Translations under genes and position numbers: made by a program
NCBI RefSeq assembly: GCF_951805225.1
Contig: NZ_OX638201.1
Span: 5,332,001 to 5,396,000, forward strand
From: an uncultured Flavobacterium sp.
Lineage (GTDB): Bacteria; Bacteroidota; Bacteroidia; Flavobacteriales; Flavobacteriaceae
DNA length: 64,000 nt
Direction of reading: 5' to 3'
Shown: in pieces, positions 36,212-43,673 of the stretch
Numbering within the stretch: the first letter of the stretch is position 1
How the letters are laid out: every line of letters starts with the position of its first letter
The notes under the pieces: generated by a model
The model's database searches: none
Told to the model about the DNA's origin: nothing
The model's input: only the letters and a program-made list of their open reading frames with translations

Positions 36212-36243
36212 AAACAGTAGTAATCCGGAGTTTGCTACTGTTT
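36212..36243 (-). terminator. Terminator after the DUF7336 gene
   Basis: The stem AAACAGTAG / CTACTGTTT with a 14-base loop has a run of A on its left, read as a U-tract on the minus strand. It lies 61 bp past the small gene. Confidence 0.6.
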
Positions 36244-36303
36244 AGAATTCTATTTTTCAATCCTTTTTTATGATTAGATTTTCTAATTTTAATTATTGAA
36301 AAG

Positions 36304-36534
36304 CTATTGGTTAGCTTCTTCCCAATTTATGAATCCAGAAGTCCATTCGTAATGATTTAATTTGCATTCGTTTATTTGGAAACACTTCTCGTCAAATTTA
36401 TTAAATCCAGGTAAGTCTTTTAATTTTTGTATTACGGATTTTGCTTCTTCATATGTACTAAAAACACCAATAAATTTTACTTCTTCTATTTCTTCTATTT
36501 CGTAAATATGTTCTAAAATATATACATTCTCCAT
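36304..36534 (-). CDS. Small DUF7336-like protein
   Basis: The 76-residue protein begins VYILEHIYEIEEIEEVKFIG and continues VFSTYEEAKSVIQKL, LPGF and a final WTSGFINW. The order matches a small family found across bacteria (DUF7336), often encoded in variable loci. Function is unknown. It has no signal peptide or membrane segment. It stands alone, with terminators on both sides. Confidence 0.75.
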   Translation of the reverse strand: MENVYILEHIYEIEEIEEVKFIGVFSTYEEAKSVIQKLKDLPGFNKFDEKCFQINECKLNHYEWTSGFINWEEANQ

Positions 36535-36604
36535 AATTTTAATTAAGTTGTTGTTTTAAACAACAATGTTTTATGGTTGTTTTTTAGATGAAGTTGTAAA
36601 TAAA

Positions 36605-36631
36605 AACTCGTTCTCTTAACAAGAACGTTTG
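36605..36631 (-). terminator. Terminator after the HMA-domain lipoprotein gene
   Basis: On the minus strand the stem CGTTCT / AGAACG with a 7-base loop is followed by AGTTTTTATTT. It lies just beyond the stop of the HMA gene. Confidence 0.5.
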
Positions 36632-36653
36632 TTAATATTTGATATTGACTTAA

Positions 36654-37031
36654 TTACGATTTGATATTCGAAACTTTATATGTTTTTCCGTCTCCAGTTG
36701 CTTGAACAGTTTTGGTTAGATTTTCTTGATTTAGAACCGTTTTGTCAAATACAACAGTAGCAGTTTTTTTGTCAAAATCAACAGTCGCTTTTTCTACTCC
36801 GTCAAGATTTGATAATTCTTTTTCGATTGTTTTTGCACATCCCATCGCGCAAGTCATTCCTTCGATTTCAAAACTTGCAGTTTGTACATTTTCGGCTGCA
36901 ATCGCTTTGTGTTCTTTTGAAGCTGCTTCAATCGGTTTTATATTGGCTAAATTTTTATCTTCTTCTTTTTTGCAGCTTACAAATACTAAACCCGCAATTG
37001 CTAATGATGCTACGATTTTTGTGAATTTCAT
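36654..37031 (-). CDS. HMA-domain lipoprotein (metal-binding)
   Basis: The 125-residue lipoprotein has signal IVASLAIAGLVFVSC, then a ~25-residue linker and one heavy-metal-associated domain: FEIEGMTCAMGCAKTIEKEL, then GVEKATVDFDKKTATVVFD. The metal motif reads MTCAMGC, Cys-x3-Cys, rather than the common MTCxxC, with one extra residue between the cysteines. It is probably a periplasmic copper or other soft-metal chaperone. No efflux ATPase gene is adjacent. A minus-strand TAATTTTG at 37066-37073 can serve as its promoter. Confidence 0.88.
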   Translation of the reverse strand: MKFTKIVASLAIAGLVFVSCKKEEDKNLANIKPIEAASKEHKAIAAENVQTASFEIEGMTCAMGCAKTIEKELSNLDGVEKATVDFDKKTATVVFDKTVLNQENLTKTVQATGDGKTYKVSNIKS

Positions 37032-37130
37032 TATATCTAATTTTAGTTATCAAAAAATGTTATTGCAAAATTAGCAAAATCGAGAGGTTAATTCATGAAA
37101 ATAGTACAAATTTGCATCAAAATAGTATTT

Positions 37131-37997
37131 ATGGATGCAAAACAATTAAAATGGGCTTATTTATTGGTTCTTTCACTAATTTGGGGAAGTTCTTTTATTT
37201 TAATCAAACGCGGATTAGTAGGCTTAACTGCGGTTCAGGTTGGTTCGTTCCGAATTATTTTTGCAGCACTATTTTTGTTGATTATTGGTTTCAAAAGTTT
37301 GAAGAAAATTTCGCGTCGTCAATGGAAATTTGTTGCGATAACGTCAGTTTTTGGAACTTTTACGCCGGCATATCTTTTTGCAATTGCAGAAACCGAAGTT
37401 GACAGTTCGATCGTAGCTATTTTAAATTCGCTTACGCCTTTAAATACTTTAGTTTTAGGAATTATTGTTTTTGGAATCCAATTTCAAAAACGTCAGGTTC
37501 TGGGAGTTTTTGTTGGACTTATTGGATGTTTGTTACTGGTTTTAAGCGGAGCTTCATCACATCCTGGACAAAATTATTATTATGTAATTCTGGTTGTAAT
37601 TGCAACGCTTTGTTATGCGATAAATGTCAATTTGATCAAGAAATATTTATCCGATTTAAATTCCCTAAGTATTACAACAGGAAACTTTGCTGTTTTGCTT
37701 TTACCAGCTTTAATTATTTTAAGTACAACAGATATTACGCAAAGAATAAGTTTTGAAGCAACACAACATTCTATTTTATTTGTAATGATTTTAGGGGTTT
37801 TAGGAACCGGAATCGCGAATGTTTTGTTCTTTAAATTGATCCAAATGTCATCGCCGGTTTTTGCAACATCAGTAACCTATTTAATTCCGATAGTAGCATT
37901 TTTCTGGGGATTATTAGATAACGAAATGCTAACGCCAATTCAGTTTTTTGGAGCGTTTATTATTTTGATTGGAGTTTATTTGTCGGCGAAGAAATAA
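37131..37997 (+). CDS. EamA/DMT-family transporter
   Basis: An in-frame ATG lies at 37095, but family members begin at the residues just before the first membrane helix, so the ATG at 37131 (MDAKQLKWAYLLVLSLIWGS) is preferred, giving 288 residues. It has about ten membrane segments in two EamA repeats. WGSSFILIKRGL opens the first repeat, and VTYLIPIVAFFWGLLDNE closes the second. It is probably an inner-membrane exporter of metabolites or amino acids; the substrate is unknown. Confidence 0.88.
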   Translation: MDAKQLKWAYLLVLSLIWGSSFILIKRGLVGLTAVQVGSFRIIFAALFLLIIGFKSLKKISRRQWKFVAITSVFGTFTPAYLFAIAETEVDSSIVAILNSLTPLNTLVLGIIVFGIQFQKRQVLGVFVGLIGCLLLVLSGASSHPGQNYYYVILVVIATLCYAINVNLIKKYLSDLNSLSITTGNFAVLLLPALIILSTTDITQRISFEATQHSILFVMILGVLGTGIANVLFFKLIQMSSPVFATSVTYLIPIVAFFWGLLDNEMLTPIQFFGAFIILIGVYLSAKK

Positions 37998-38032
37998 GTT
38001 TTGGTTTGAAATGTTTTTTCGGATTCTAATAT

Positions 38033-38163
38033 TTTTTAGGAGCTAATCCCGCACCCGAGCCTGAAAGTGCGAACTGGCGAAGCAATCCGTTTCAATCTTT
38101 TGTCCGCCGCGGCGGACACAAAAGGATTTTCTCCCGACACTTCGGGACTATCGGGGCTAGGGC
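38033..38163. repeat. Dispersed intergenic repeat, family 1
   Basis: TTAGGAGCTAATCCCGC at the start and ATCGGGGCTAGGGCA at the end frame AATCTTTTGT...ACAAAAGGATTTT. The centre contains the perfect palindrome TGTCCGCCGCGGCGGACA at 38101-38118. It fills most of the gap between the DMT gene and the structured RNA and is non-coding. Confidence 0.8.
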
Positions 38164-38280
38164 AATCATTTTTCCAAGAATATTTTCGTTAAGTTTGTTG
38201 TTTCGCGTTGATTCAATAAACTATAAGCTTTGTTAAGAATTTGGACTAAATAGATTTATTTATCTATTTGTTTAATAAAA

Positions 38281-38288
38281 TATTTTTG
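38281..38288 (+). promoter_or_regulatory. Candidate promoter for the structured RNA and 77-residue ORF
   Basis: TATTTTTG matches TAnnTTTG. Transcription would begin near 38294, placing the RNA fold at 38362-38439 and the ORF at 38465 in one leader. Confidence 0.5.
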
Positions 38289-38361
38289 TAGTCATTTTCA
38301 TTCTTTTTTAGGTATCTTCGTAATCCTAATAGTTAAGATTATGAACTCAGAAAAAAGATTT

Positions 38362-38439
38362 ACCCGTGTGGTATGGTGGCGGTATTGGAAACAACCGTAA
38401 CGCTTTCTTAACAGCGTAGGACACCTTAGCTATGCGGGT
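38362..38439 (+). ncRNA. Unidentified structured RNA element (three-way junction)
   Basis: Four stems fold together. P1 is ACCCGTGTGG (38362-38371) with CTATGCGGGT (38430-38439), fully paired when G-U is allowed. P2 is GGTG (38375-38378) with CACC (38422-38425). P3 is CGG..TTG-GAAA-CAA-CCG (38380-38397) with a GNRA loop. P4 is ACGCT / AGCGT (38400-38417). The 3' arm of P1 runs into TTTTATTTT, as in an attenuator or small-RNA terminator. I do not recognise the class; an orphan Bacteroidota motif is possible. It sits in the leader of a 77-residue ORF. Confidence 0.65.
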
Positions 38440-38464
38440 TTTATTTTCCCTAAAGTTAAGAATT

Positions 38465-38698
38465 ATGAGTACAAACACCCTTTCAAAAGAAACAGAACTG
38501 AGATTGGCAGATTTTTTCAACAATTCTGTCGATGCTAAGTTTATGGCAAAAACAATTCGGCAAGTAAATTACATGCTTGTTTTAAGCTTAATGCGAGAAT
38601 GTGAAACTTTGGAGATTGATAAAAGAAGTCTTGAAAACGGCTTTTATTGGTTAAATGAATTAGCCGAAATTCTAAATCCTTATTTAAACGTTGAATGA
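38465..38698 (+). CDS. Unknown 77-residue protein
   Basis: An ATG at 38432 is in frame but lies inside the RNA fold; the ATG at 38465 (MSTNTLSKETELRLADFFNN) follows the fold and is preferred. The product is small, soluble and probably helical (VDAKFMAKTIRQVNYMLVLSLMREC, here VDAKFMAKTI and NYMLVLSLMREC; then NGFYWLNELAEIL). No known domain is recognised. Expression may be controlled by the upstream structured RNA. A strong terminator follows immediately. Confidence 0.7.
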   Translation: MSTNTLSKETELRLADFFNNSVDAKFMAKTIRQVNYMLVLSLMRECETLEIDKRSLENGFYWLNELAEILNPYLNVE

Positions 38699-38704
38699 TT
38701 AAAT

Positions 38705-38736
38705 AATAAAGGCTGTCGTAATTGACAGCCTTTATT
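38705..38736 (+). terminator. Terminator after the 77-residue ORF
   Basis: The perfect 13-bp stem AATAAAGGCTGTC / GACAGCCTTTATT with a 6-base loop is followed by GTTTTT, just past the stop codon. Confidence 0.85.
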
Positions 38737-38750
38737 GTTTTTACGAATTT

Positions 38751-38852
38751 TTGTCATTCCGAGGAACGAGGAATCTCCGCAAGAAACTAACGCAAAGTAT
38801 TTCAAAAATTGTCGAGTTACTTGCGAGGATTTCTCCTCCGTCGAAATGACAA
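38751..38852. repeat. Dispersed intergenic repeat, family 2
   Basis: It begins TTGTCATTCCGAGGAACGAG, carries GTCGAGTTACTTGCGAGGAT and ends CTCCGTCGAAATGACAA. A copy in opposite orientation lies at 51687-51788. Both ends read as GTCATT / AATGAC, so the element is an imperfect inverted repeat. It is non-coding. Confidence 0.75.
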
Positions 38853-38885
38853 ACTAGACGGAAATCTTCTTTTAAAACGAATTGA

Positions 38886-38972
38886 CCTAGCCCCGATAGA
38901 AGTGGAAATCCTTTTGTGGCGGGGTTCGCCACAAAAGATTGAAACGGATAGCGGGATTAGCTCCTAAAAAAA
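38886..38972. repeat. Dispersed intergenic repeat, family 1 (reverse orientation)
   Basis: CCTAGCCCCGATAGAAGTGG ... GATTGAAACGGATAGCGGGATTAGCTCCTAA, quoted by its ends, is the reverse of the copy at 38033. It lies 33 bp after the family 2 element. The remaining bases up to 39080 hold a CTTCGACTTCACTCAGCCTGAC-type motif (about 39041-39063) and no gene. Confidence 0.8.
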
Positions 38973-39080
38973 AATGCTTTTATCATAGAAATCGGGATGA
39001 CAATGATTATTTTGTGTGAAATAATTTTGAAACTTTTGAGGCTTCGACTTCACTCAGCCTGACAAAAAAGAGCATAAAAA

Positions 39081-39115
39081 AAGCTTTGTCAAAGTTGAAA
39101 ACTTTGACAAAGCTT
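39081..39115 (-). terminator. Terminator of the M16 pair
   Basis: The perfect 15-bp stem AAGCTTTGTCAAAGT / ACTTTGACAAAGCTT has an A-run on its left, which is a U-tract on the minus strand. It shares its core with the hairpin at 45009-45041. Confidence 0.8.
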
Positions 39116-39191
39116 CTAAAAATCTTAGTAGCTCAGAATCTCAGCGCCTCAGAACCTTTGTCCCTTTGAGCCTTTGCATCTTTGAACCTTC

Positions 39192-41240
39192 CTAAAGAAA
39201 ATCTGCGTCAGAAACTCCTTCGTTGATCTTAATGTCAGACATTTTAATATCTAATTCAAAGCCTACATTTTGAACGATGTTAAAAGGAACTTTAATACCT
39301 TTTACTTCTTTGTAGTCATTGAAGTTTGTGATTTGTGTTGTTGATTTTCCAGCTTGTTCGCGAACTTTAGATTCGGCTACTTTCAAGCCAGATTTAACAT
39401 CGTAGAAATAAGTTGTTTTACCTTCTTTTATAGCATAAGCATCGTTGCCATTTACAGGCTCGATTCTGTCAACTTTTAAATCTGTTCTTTTTACCAATTG
39501 TAATTCTTCAAATGGAGCAGCGCTTGCTTTCATTTCGGCAAGATCAGCGCCTTCAAGATTTTTGCGTTGTCCTTGTTGTTCGATATAAGCACCTTTATCG
39601 TTCACAACTTGTTTCATTAAATTCATTGTTCCCATTGCAAGAGAAACCATCATTTTTCCTTTCGAATCTAATTTAGACGTAAAAGTCAAAGGAGTCGGCG
39701 CTTGCGGAATCGAAGTTGATCCGTTCATTGCCAATGTTTTTACAGTCGAAACTGCTTTTTCTCCACCAATTGCTTTAAGGTAATTTTCAAAAACAGTTTT
39801 TGCTGTAATTCCTGCAGGAACTTCTTTTGTAGTAGCAGGTTTTTCAACAGAATTTCCGAATCTGTCAAAGTAGAAAATCGGAAGTTGAGTTTTTTCTAAA
39901 CCAGAAATAACATCAGAACCTTTTCCAACAATTACAATTCTCATATTATCTAATAAGAAATATTTGTTGGCTACACGAAGAATATCATCAGCAGTAACAT
40001 TGTTGATGGTTTGAATGTATTTTTCGTAGAAATCAGCAGGAAGTTTTTCTGTTTCAATGTTTAAGGCGTATCTGGCAACGGTTTGTGGTTTTTCAACCTG
40101 CATTACAAATCGGCCAATATATCCGGCTTTTACATTTTTTAGAACATCTTCAGAAACTTTTTCAGTTCTGATTCTTTTGATTTCTTTTACAAATTGAACT
40201 ACAGCGCTATCAGTTACAGTGTTTCTAACGGCAGACGAAGCTTTGAATTTAGTAGTGTATTTTCCGGTTCCAATGCTTGAACTAGCGCCGTATGTCCATG
40301 CGTGTTGTTCACGTAAATTCATGTTTAGGTAACTGTTAAAATCTCCACCTAAAATTTGATTTGCAATTACTGCAGGGAAAAAATCAGGATCGCTCATTTT
40401 TAAATTCACCGTATTAACTAATGAAATTTCAGATTGAACCGCATTTGGAACGTCAACAAAATCAATTTGAAGTTTTGATACGTTTTCAGGACTTGGATAA
40501 GTATTTTTTGGAGCAGCTTGTTTTTTCCAACCACCAAAAAGTTTTTCTACTGCAGCTTTTGTTTCTTTGAATTTAATATCTCCAATAACAACTAAATAAG
40601 CATTTTCAGGAACAAAATAAGTTGCATAATTTGCCTGAACATCAGCAAGAGTAACGTTTTTTACTGTTTCTTCAGAAATATATTCTCCAGATGGATGACT
40701 TTTTCCAAAAGTTAAAACATCAACAACGCGATTTGCGATTGCAGGAACACTTTTTTCATCGGCTTTAAGCCCTTCAAGTAGTTTTGCTTTCTCTTTATCA
40801 AATTCAGTTTGAGTAAAATTAGGTTGTAAAGCTCCTTCGGCTAAAAGCTCTAAAACACGCCCTGAATATTTAGAAAGTGAACTTGCATAAGCGCCGGAAG
40901 AGGTGAAATTGATACTTGCGCCATAAAAGTCAATCTCTTCATTAAAAGCTTCTTTCGTGGTTTTTTTCGTTCCGTTACCAATTAAACTGCTGGTTAATTC
41001 ATCAACACCTTTTTTATTTCCTTCTGTAAAAGGAGCATTGTCTAAGGTAAGATTAAAGCTAACTCTTGGTAATTTATGATTTTCAACTACCAAAACTTTC
41101 ATGCCGTTTGCCAAAACAAAAGTTTGCGGTTTTTTGATGTTGACTACGGGTGAATTTCCAGGTTTTGGTTGTGGTCGATCTTGTGCTTGCATAATTCCAG
41201 TCAGGAATAAAAGGATTAAAAATGTATGTATTTTTTTCAT
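39192..41240 (-). CDS. M16-family peptidase subunit, catalytically degenerate
   Basis: The 682-residue protein has a signal peptide (IHTFLILLFLTGIMQA). Its N-terminal M16 domain lacks the HxxEH zinc motif: the place is taken by KGVDELTSSLIGNGTKK. A second M16 domain follows (IVIGDIKFKETKAAVEKLF; RNTVTDSAVVQFVKEI). The last ~200 residues are an extra periplasmic domain (FENYLKAIGGEKAVSTVKTLA) of the type seen in outer-membrane lipoprotein carriers. It probably pairs with the active M16 protein encoded 12 bp upstream to form a heterodimer. The substrate is unknown. Confidence 0.9.
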   Translation of the reverse strand: MKKIHTFLILLFLTGIMQAQDRPQPKPGNSPVVNIKKPQTFVLANGMKVLVVENHKLPRVSFNLTLDNAPFTEGNKKGVDELTSSLIGNGTKKTTKEAFNEEIDFYGASINFTSSGAYASSLSKYSGRVLELLAEGALQPNFTQTEFDKEKAKLLEGLKADEKSVPAIANRVVDVLTFGKSHPSGEYISEETVKNVTLADVQANYATYFVPENAYLVVIGDIKFKETKAAVEKLFGGWKKQAAPKNTYPSPENVSKLQIDFVDVPNAVQSEISLVNTVNLKMSDPDFFPAVIANQILGGDFNSYLNMNLREQHAWTYGASSSIGTGKYTTKFKASSAVRNTVTDSAVVQFVKEIKRIRTEKVSEDVLKNVKAGYIGRFVMQVEKPQTVARYALNIETEKLPADFYEKYIQTINNVTADDILRVANKYFLLDNMRIVIVGKGSDVISGLEKTQLPIFYFDRFGNSVEKPATTKEVPAGITAKTVFENYLKAIGGEKAVSTVKTLAMNGSTSIPQAPTPLTFTSKLDSKGKMMVSLAMGTMNLMKQVVNDKGAYIEQQGQRKNLEGADLAEMKASAAPFEELQLVKRTDLKVDRIEPVNGNDAYAIKEGKTTYFYDVKSGLKVAESKVREQAGKSTTQITNFNDYKEVKGIKVPFNIVQNVGFELDIKMSDIKINEGVSDADFL

Positions 41241-41252
41241 GATTCGATAGAC

Positions 41253-42575
41253 TTAGTTTTGAGCTTTGGTTGAAGGAATGTAATCTAAAATTAAACGTTG
41301 GTTAGGATTTAAATACTTTTTGGCTACTTCTCTAATTTCTTCTCTTGTAATAGAGTGGTAAAGGTCAATCTCTGTATTAATCAGATTTACATCTCCATAA
41401 AGTAAATAATAAGAAGCTAGGTTTTCAGCAATTCCTTCTACGCTTGCATTTGCATTCACAAAATTATTATCGAATTTGTTTTGTAATTTTTGATAGTCTT
41501 TTTCAGAAATCAAATCAGTTTGGATTTTTACGATTTCCTCGTCCATTTCTTTCAAAATGTCGGCTGTTGTGTTTGGAGCCATTGGCAAACCATACAAAAT
41601 GTACATTCCGTAATCTTCCTGACTAAATCCAACAGCACCAATTTGAAGCGCCATTTTTTTGTCGTCAACTATTTTTTTGTACAATTTAGAACTTTTTCCA
41701 TCACTTAAATAAGAAGAGATTAAATCAAGAACTCTTGCGTCTCTCGTTTTCATTGAAGGCGTTCTGTAAGAAGCAACAATCATTGGGATCTGGATATTTG
41801 GATCTTCGTAAGTTGCTTTTATAGTTTGGTTTATTGGTTCTTCTACAAAAGTTTGTTTCTTAACGTCTTCACCTCTTGGGATTGTTGCAAAATATTTCTG
41901 AATCCATTCTTTGGTTTTGGTTTTATCGAAATCTCCGGCAACAACTAAAACAGCATTATTTGGAGTATAAAACTTTTTATTGAAAGCTTTAAATTCTTCA
42001 AGAGTTGCTGCATCAAGATCTTTCATAGAACCGATAGTTGTCCAGCGATATGGGTGATTTTTGAACATGTTTTTTTTCACCTCAGGAAGGATATTTCCGT
42101 AAGGTTGATTGTCATAACGCATTCTTTTTTCTTCTTTAACAACTTCATTTTGTGTTTCAACACCTATTTTATTAATAACAGGATGCATTAATCGCTCAGA
42201 TTCCATCCATAAACCAAGTTCTAAACTGTTTGATGGAAAAACTTCATAATAATAAGTTCTGTCGTCTGTTGTGTTGGCATTATTTACACCTCCGTTGGCA
42301 GTAACGATTTTCATCCATTCGCCACGTTTTATATTTTCTGTTCCTTCAAATAATAAATGCTCAAAGAAATGTGCAAAACCTGTACGATCAGGACGCTCAT
42401 CTTTTGAACCTACGTGATACATTACTGAGGTTATCACAACCGGAGCCGATGGATCGTTATGCAAAATAACATGCATACCGTTATCTAAATTGTATTCTTC
42501 AAAAGCTACCTTTTGAGCATGAGCTACTCCGCCGAGCATAAGTGCTGCACTTAACATCATTATTGAATTTTTCAT
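41253..42575 (-). CDS. M16-family zinc metallopeptidase, active subunit
   Basis: The 440-residue protein has a signal peptide (LSAALMLGGVAHAQ). It holds the inverted zinc motif HFFEH with the downstream Glu in NEVVKEEKRMRYDNQPYG, and the second M16 domain with VVAGDFDKTKTKEWI. It cleaves peptides in the periplasm in partnership with the degenerate subunit that follows. Signal peptides on both support co-export. A minus-strand -7 element TATTTTTG lies at 42636-42643. Confidence 0.93.
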   Translation of the reverse strand: MKNSIMMLSAALMLGGVAHAQKVAFEEYNLDNGMHVILHNDPSAPVVITSVMYHVGSKDERPDRTGFAHFFEHLLFEGTENIKRGEWMKIVTANGGVNNANTTDDRTYYYEVFPSNSLELGLWMESERLMHPVINKIGVETQNEVVKEEKRMRYDNQPYGNILPEVKKNMFKNHPYRWTTIGSMKDLDAATLEEFKAFNKKFYTPNNAVLVVAGDFDKTKTKEWIQKYFATIPRGEDVKKQTFVEEPINQTIKATYEDPNIQIPMIVASYRTPSMKTRDARVLDLISSYLSDGKSSKLYKKIVDDKKMALQIGAVGFSQEDYGMYILYGLPMAPNTTADILKEMDEEIVKIQTDLISEKDYQKLQNKFDNNFVNANASVEGIAENLASYYLLYGDVNLINTEIDLYHSITREEIREVAKKYLNPNQRLILDYIPSTKAQN

Positions 42576-42807
42576 AAAGATTAATAATTTATATTACCTA
42601 ATATGTAGGTAGCAAAGAGTTGGTTATCGTTACATCAAAAATAACTTTTTTTATTATCATTTGGAGATTCTGTACTATTTTGATGACACTTTAACAGTAT
42701 TTTACATCAGATTGAGTTTTTTTAATGGGAGAAATGCCTTGAAAAACAGAGTTTAAGGAGAAAAAAATATTTTTGGAATAAGAGATTGCACAGTAAATTA
42801 TTAATTG

Positions 42808-42815
42808 TATATTTG
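42808..42815 (+). promoter_or_regulatory. rplU promoter
   Basis: TATATTTG (-7) is preceded, 19 bases upstream, by TTG at 42786-42788 (-33), the full Bacteroidota promoter layout. It lies 30 bp before the rplU ATG. Confidence 0.75.
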
Positions 42816-42845
42816 CAACCTTAAAAATCAATAAATCAATTTGGT

Positions 42846-43283
42846 ATGTATGCAATCGTAGAGATAGCAGGGCAACAATTCAAAGTAAGCAAAGACTTAA
42901 AGGTTTATGTTAACCGTTTGGCTAATGAAGAAGGTTCAAAAATTTCTTTTGACAAAGTTCTTTTATTAGACGATAATGGAAATGTAACTTTAGGCGCCCC
43001 AGCTATAGAAGGTGCTTCAGTAGAAGCTAAAGTGTTACAACACTTAAAAGGAGATAAAGTTATCGTTTTCAAAAAGAAAAGAAGAAAAGGATACAAAAAG
43101 AGAAATGGTCACAGACAATATCTTACTCAAATTGTAATTGAAGGTATTACTGCAGCAGGAGGAACTAAAAAAGCAGCAGCTAAAAAAGCAGTTGTGGCAG
43201 AAGAAGTAGCTACTGAAGAAGTAGAAGCTCCTAAAGCTAAAAAAGCAGCTCCAAAAGCAAAAAAAGAAGCTACTAAAGAATAA
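42846..43283 (+). CDS. rplU: 50S ribosomal protein bL21 with C-terminal extension
   Basis: The first ~105 residues are a normal bL21 (MYAIVEIAGQQFKVSKD; KVIVFKKKRRKGYKKRNGHRQ; LTQIVIEGI), which binds 23S rRNA domain I. About 40 further residues form an Ala/Lys/Glu-rich tail (KKAAAKKAVVAEEV, APKAKKAAPKAKK) not present in the classical E. coli protein of 103 residues. It is co-transcribed with rpmA, 24 bp downstream. Confidence 0.95.
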   Translation: MYAIVEIAGQQFKVSKDLKVYVNRLANEEGSKISFDKVLLLDDNGNVTLGAPAIEGASVEAKVLQHLKGDKVIVFKKKRRKGYKKRNGHRQYLTQIVIEGITAAGGTKKAAAKKAVVAEEVATEEVEAPKAKKAAPKAKKEATKE

Positions 43284-43307
43284 TAACAATATTTAAACTC
43301 ATACGTC

Positions 43308-43568
43308 ATGGCTCACAAGAAAGGTGTCGGTAGTTCGAAGAATGGTAGAGAATCAGAATCAAAACGTTTAGGCGTTAAGATTTTTGGAGGTCAAGCTGCT
43401 ATTGCTGGGAACATCATCGTTAGACAAAGAGGTTCAAAACATAATCCAGGTGAGAACGTTTACATCAGTAAAGATCACACACTACACGCAAGAGTAGCTG
43501 GAGTTGTTAAGTTCCAAAAGAAAAAAGATAACAAATCTTATGTATCTATTCTTCCATTCGAAGCATAA
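43308..43568 (+). CDS. rpmA: 50S ribosomal protein bL27
   Basis: The 86-residue protein begins MAHKKGVGSSKNGRESESKR, the typical bL27 N-terminus that reaches the peptidyl-transferase centre. No N-terminal cleavage extension (as in Firmicutes) is present. The usual rplU-rpmA order is kept. It is followed by a terminator. Confidence 0.97.
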   Translation: MAHKKGVGSSKNGRESESKRLGVKIFGGQAAIAGNIIVRQRGSKHNPGENVYISKDHTLHARVAGVVKFQKKKDNKSYVSILPFEA

Positions 43569-43587
43569 TCATTAGACTACTTATTAC

Positions 43588-43620
43588 AAAACCCGTTCTG
43601 AAAAGAGCGGGTTTTTTGTT
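43588..43620 (+). terminator. Terminator after rpmA
   Basis: The stem AAACCCGTTCT / AGAGCGGGTTT (one G-U pair) with a GAAA loop is followed by TTTTGTTTT. Confidence 0.85.
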
Positions 43621-43643
43621 TTATACAGAATAGTAATTATTTG

Positions 43644-43651
43644 TATTTTTG
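43644..43651 (+). promoter_or_regulatory. Candidate promoter of the multi-pass membrane protein gene
   Basis: TATTTTTG matches TAnnTTTG and lies 22 bp before the TTG start codon. Confidence 0.5.
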
Positions 43652-43673
43652 GTTGGATTAATCTACCCAAATT

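Noticed and set aside
38033..38163. Possible insertion sequence end because of palindromic TGTCCGCCGCGGCGGACA
   Set aside because: There is no transposase ORF and no target duplication visible; the element matches a dispersed non-coding repeat seen four times.
38362..38439. tRNA or tRNA-like gene, because GGTGGCGGTATTGG resembles the D-arm region of tRNA-Leu
   Set aside because: There is no T-arm (GTTCGANNC type), no seven-pair acceptor stem with CCA, and the fold is a three-way junction. Kept as an unidentified structured RNA.
43044..43289. Minus-strand ORF rich in Phe, Ser and Cys
   Set aside because: It is the antisense shadow of the Lys/Ala-rich rplU tail, with no start context and no domain.
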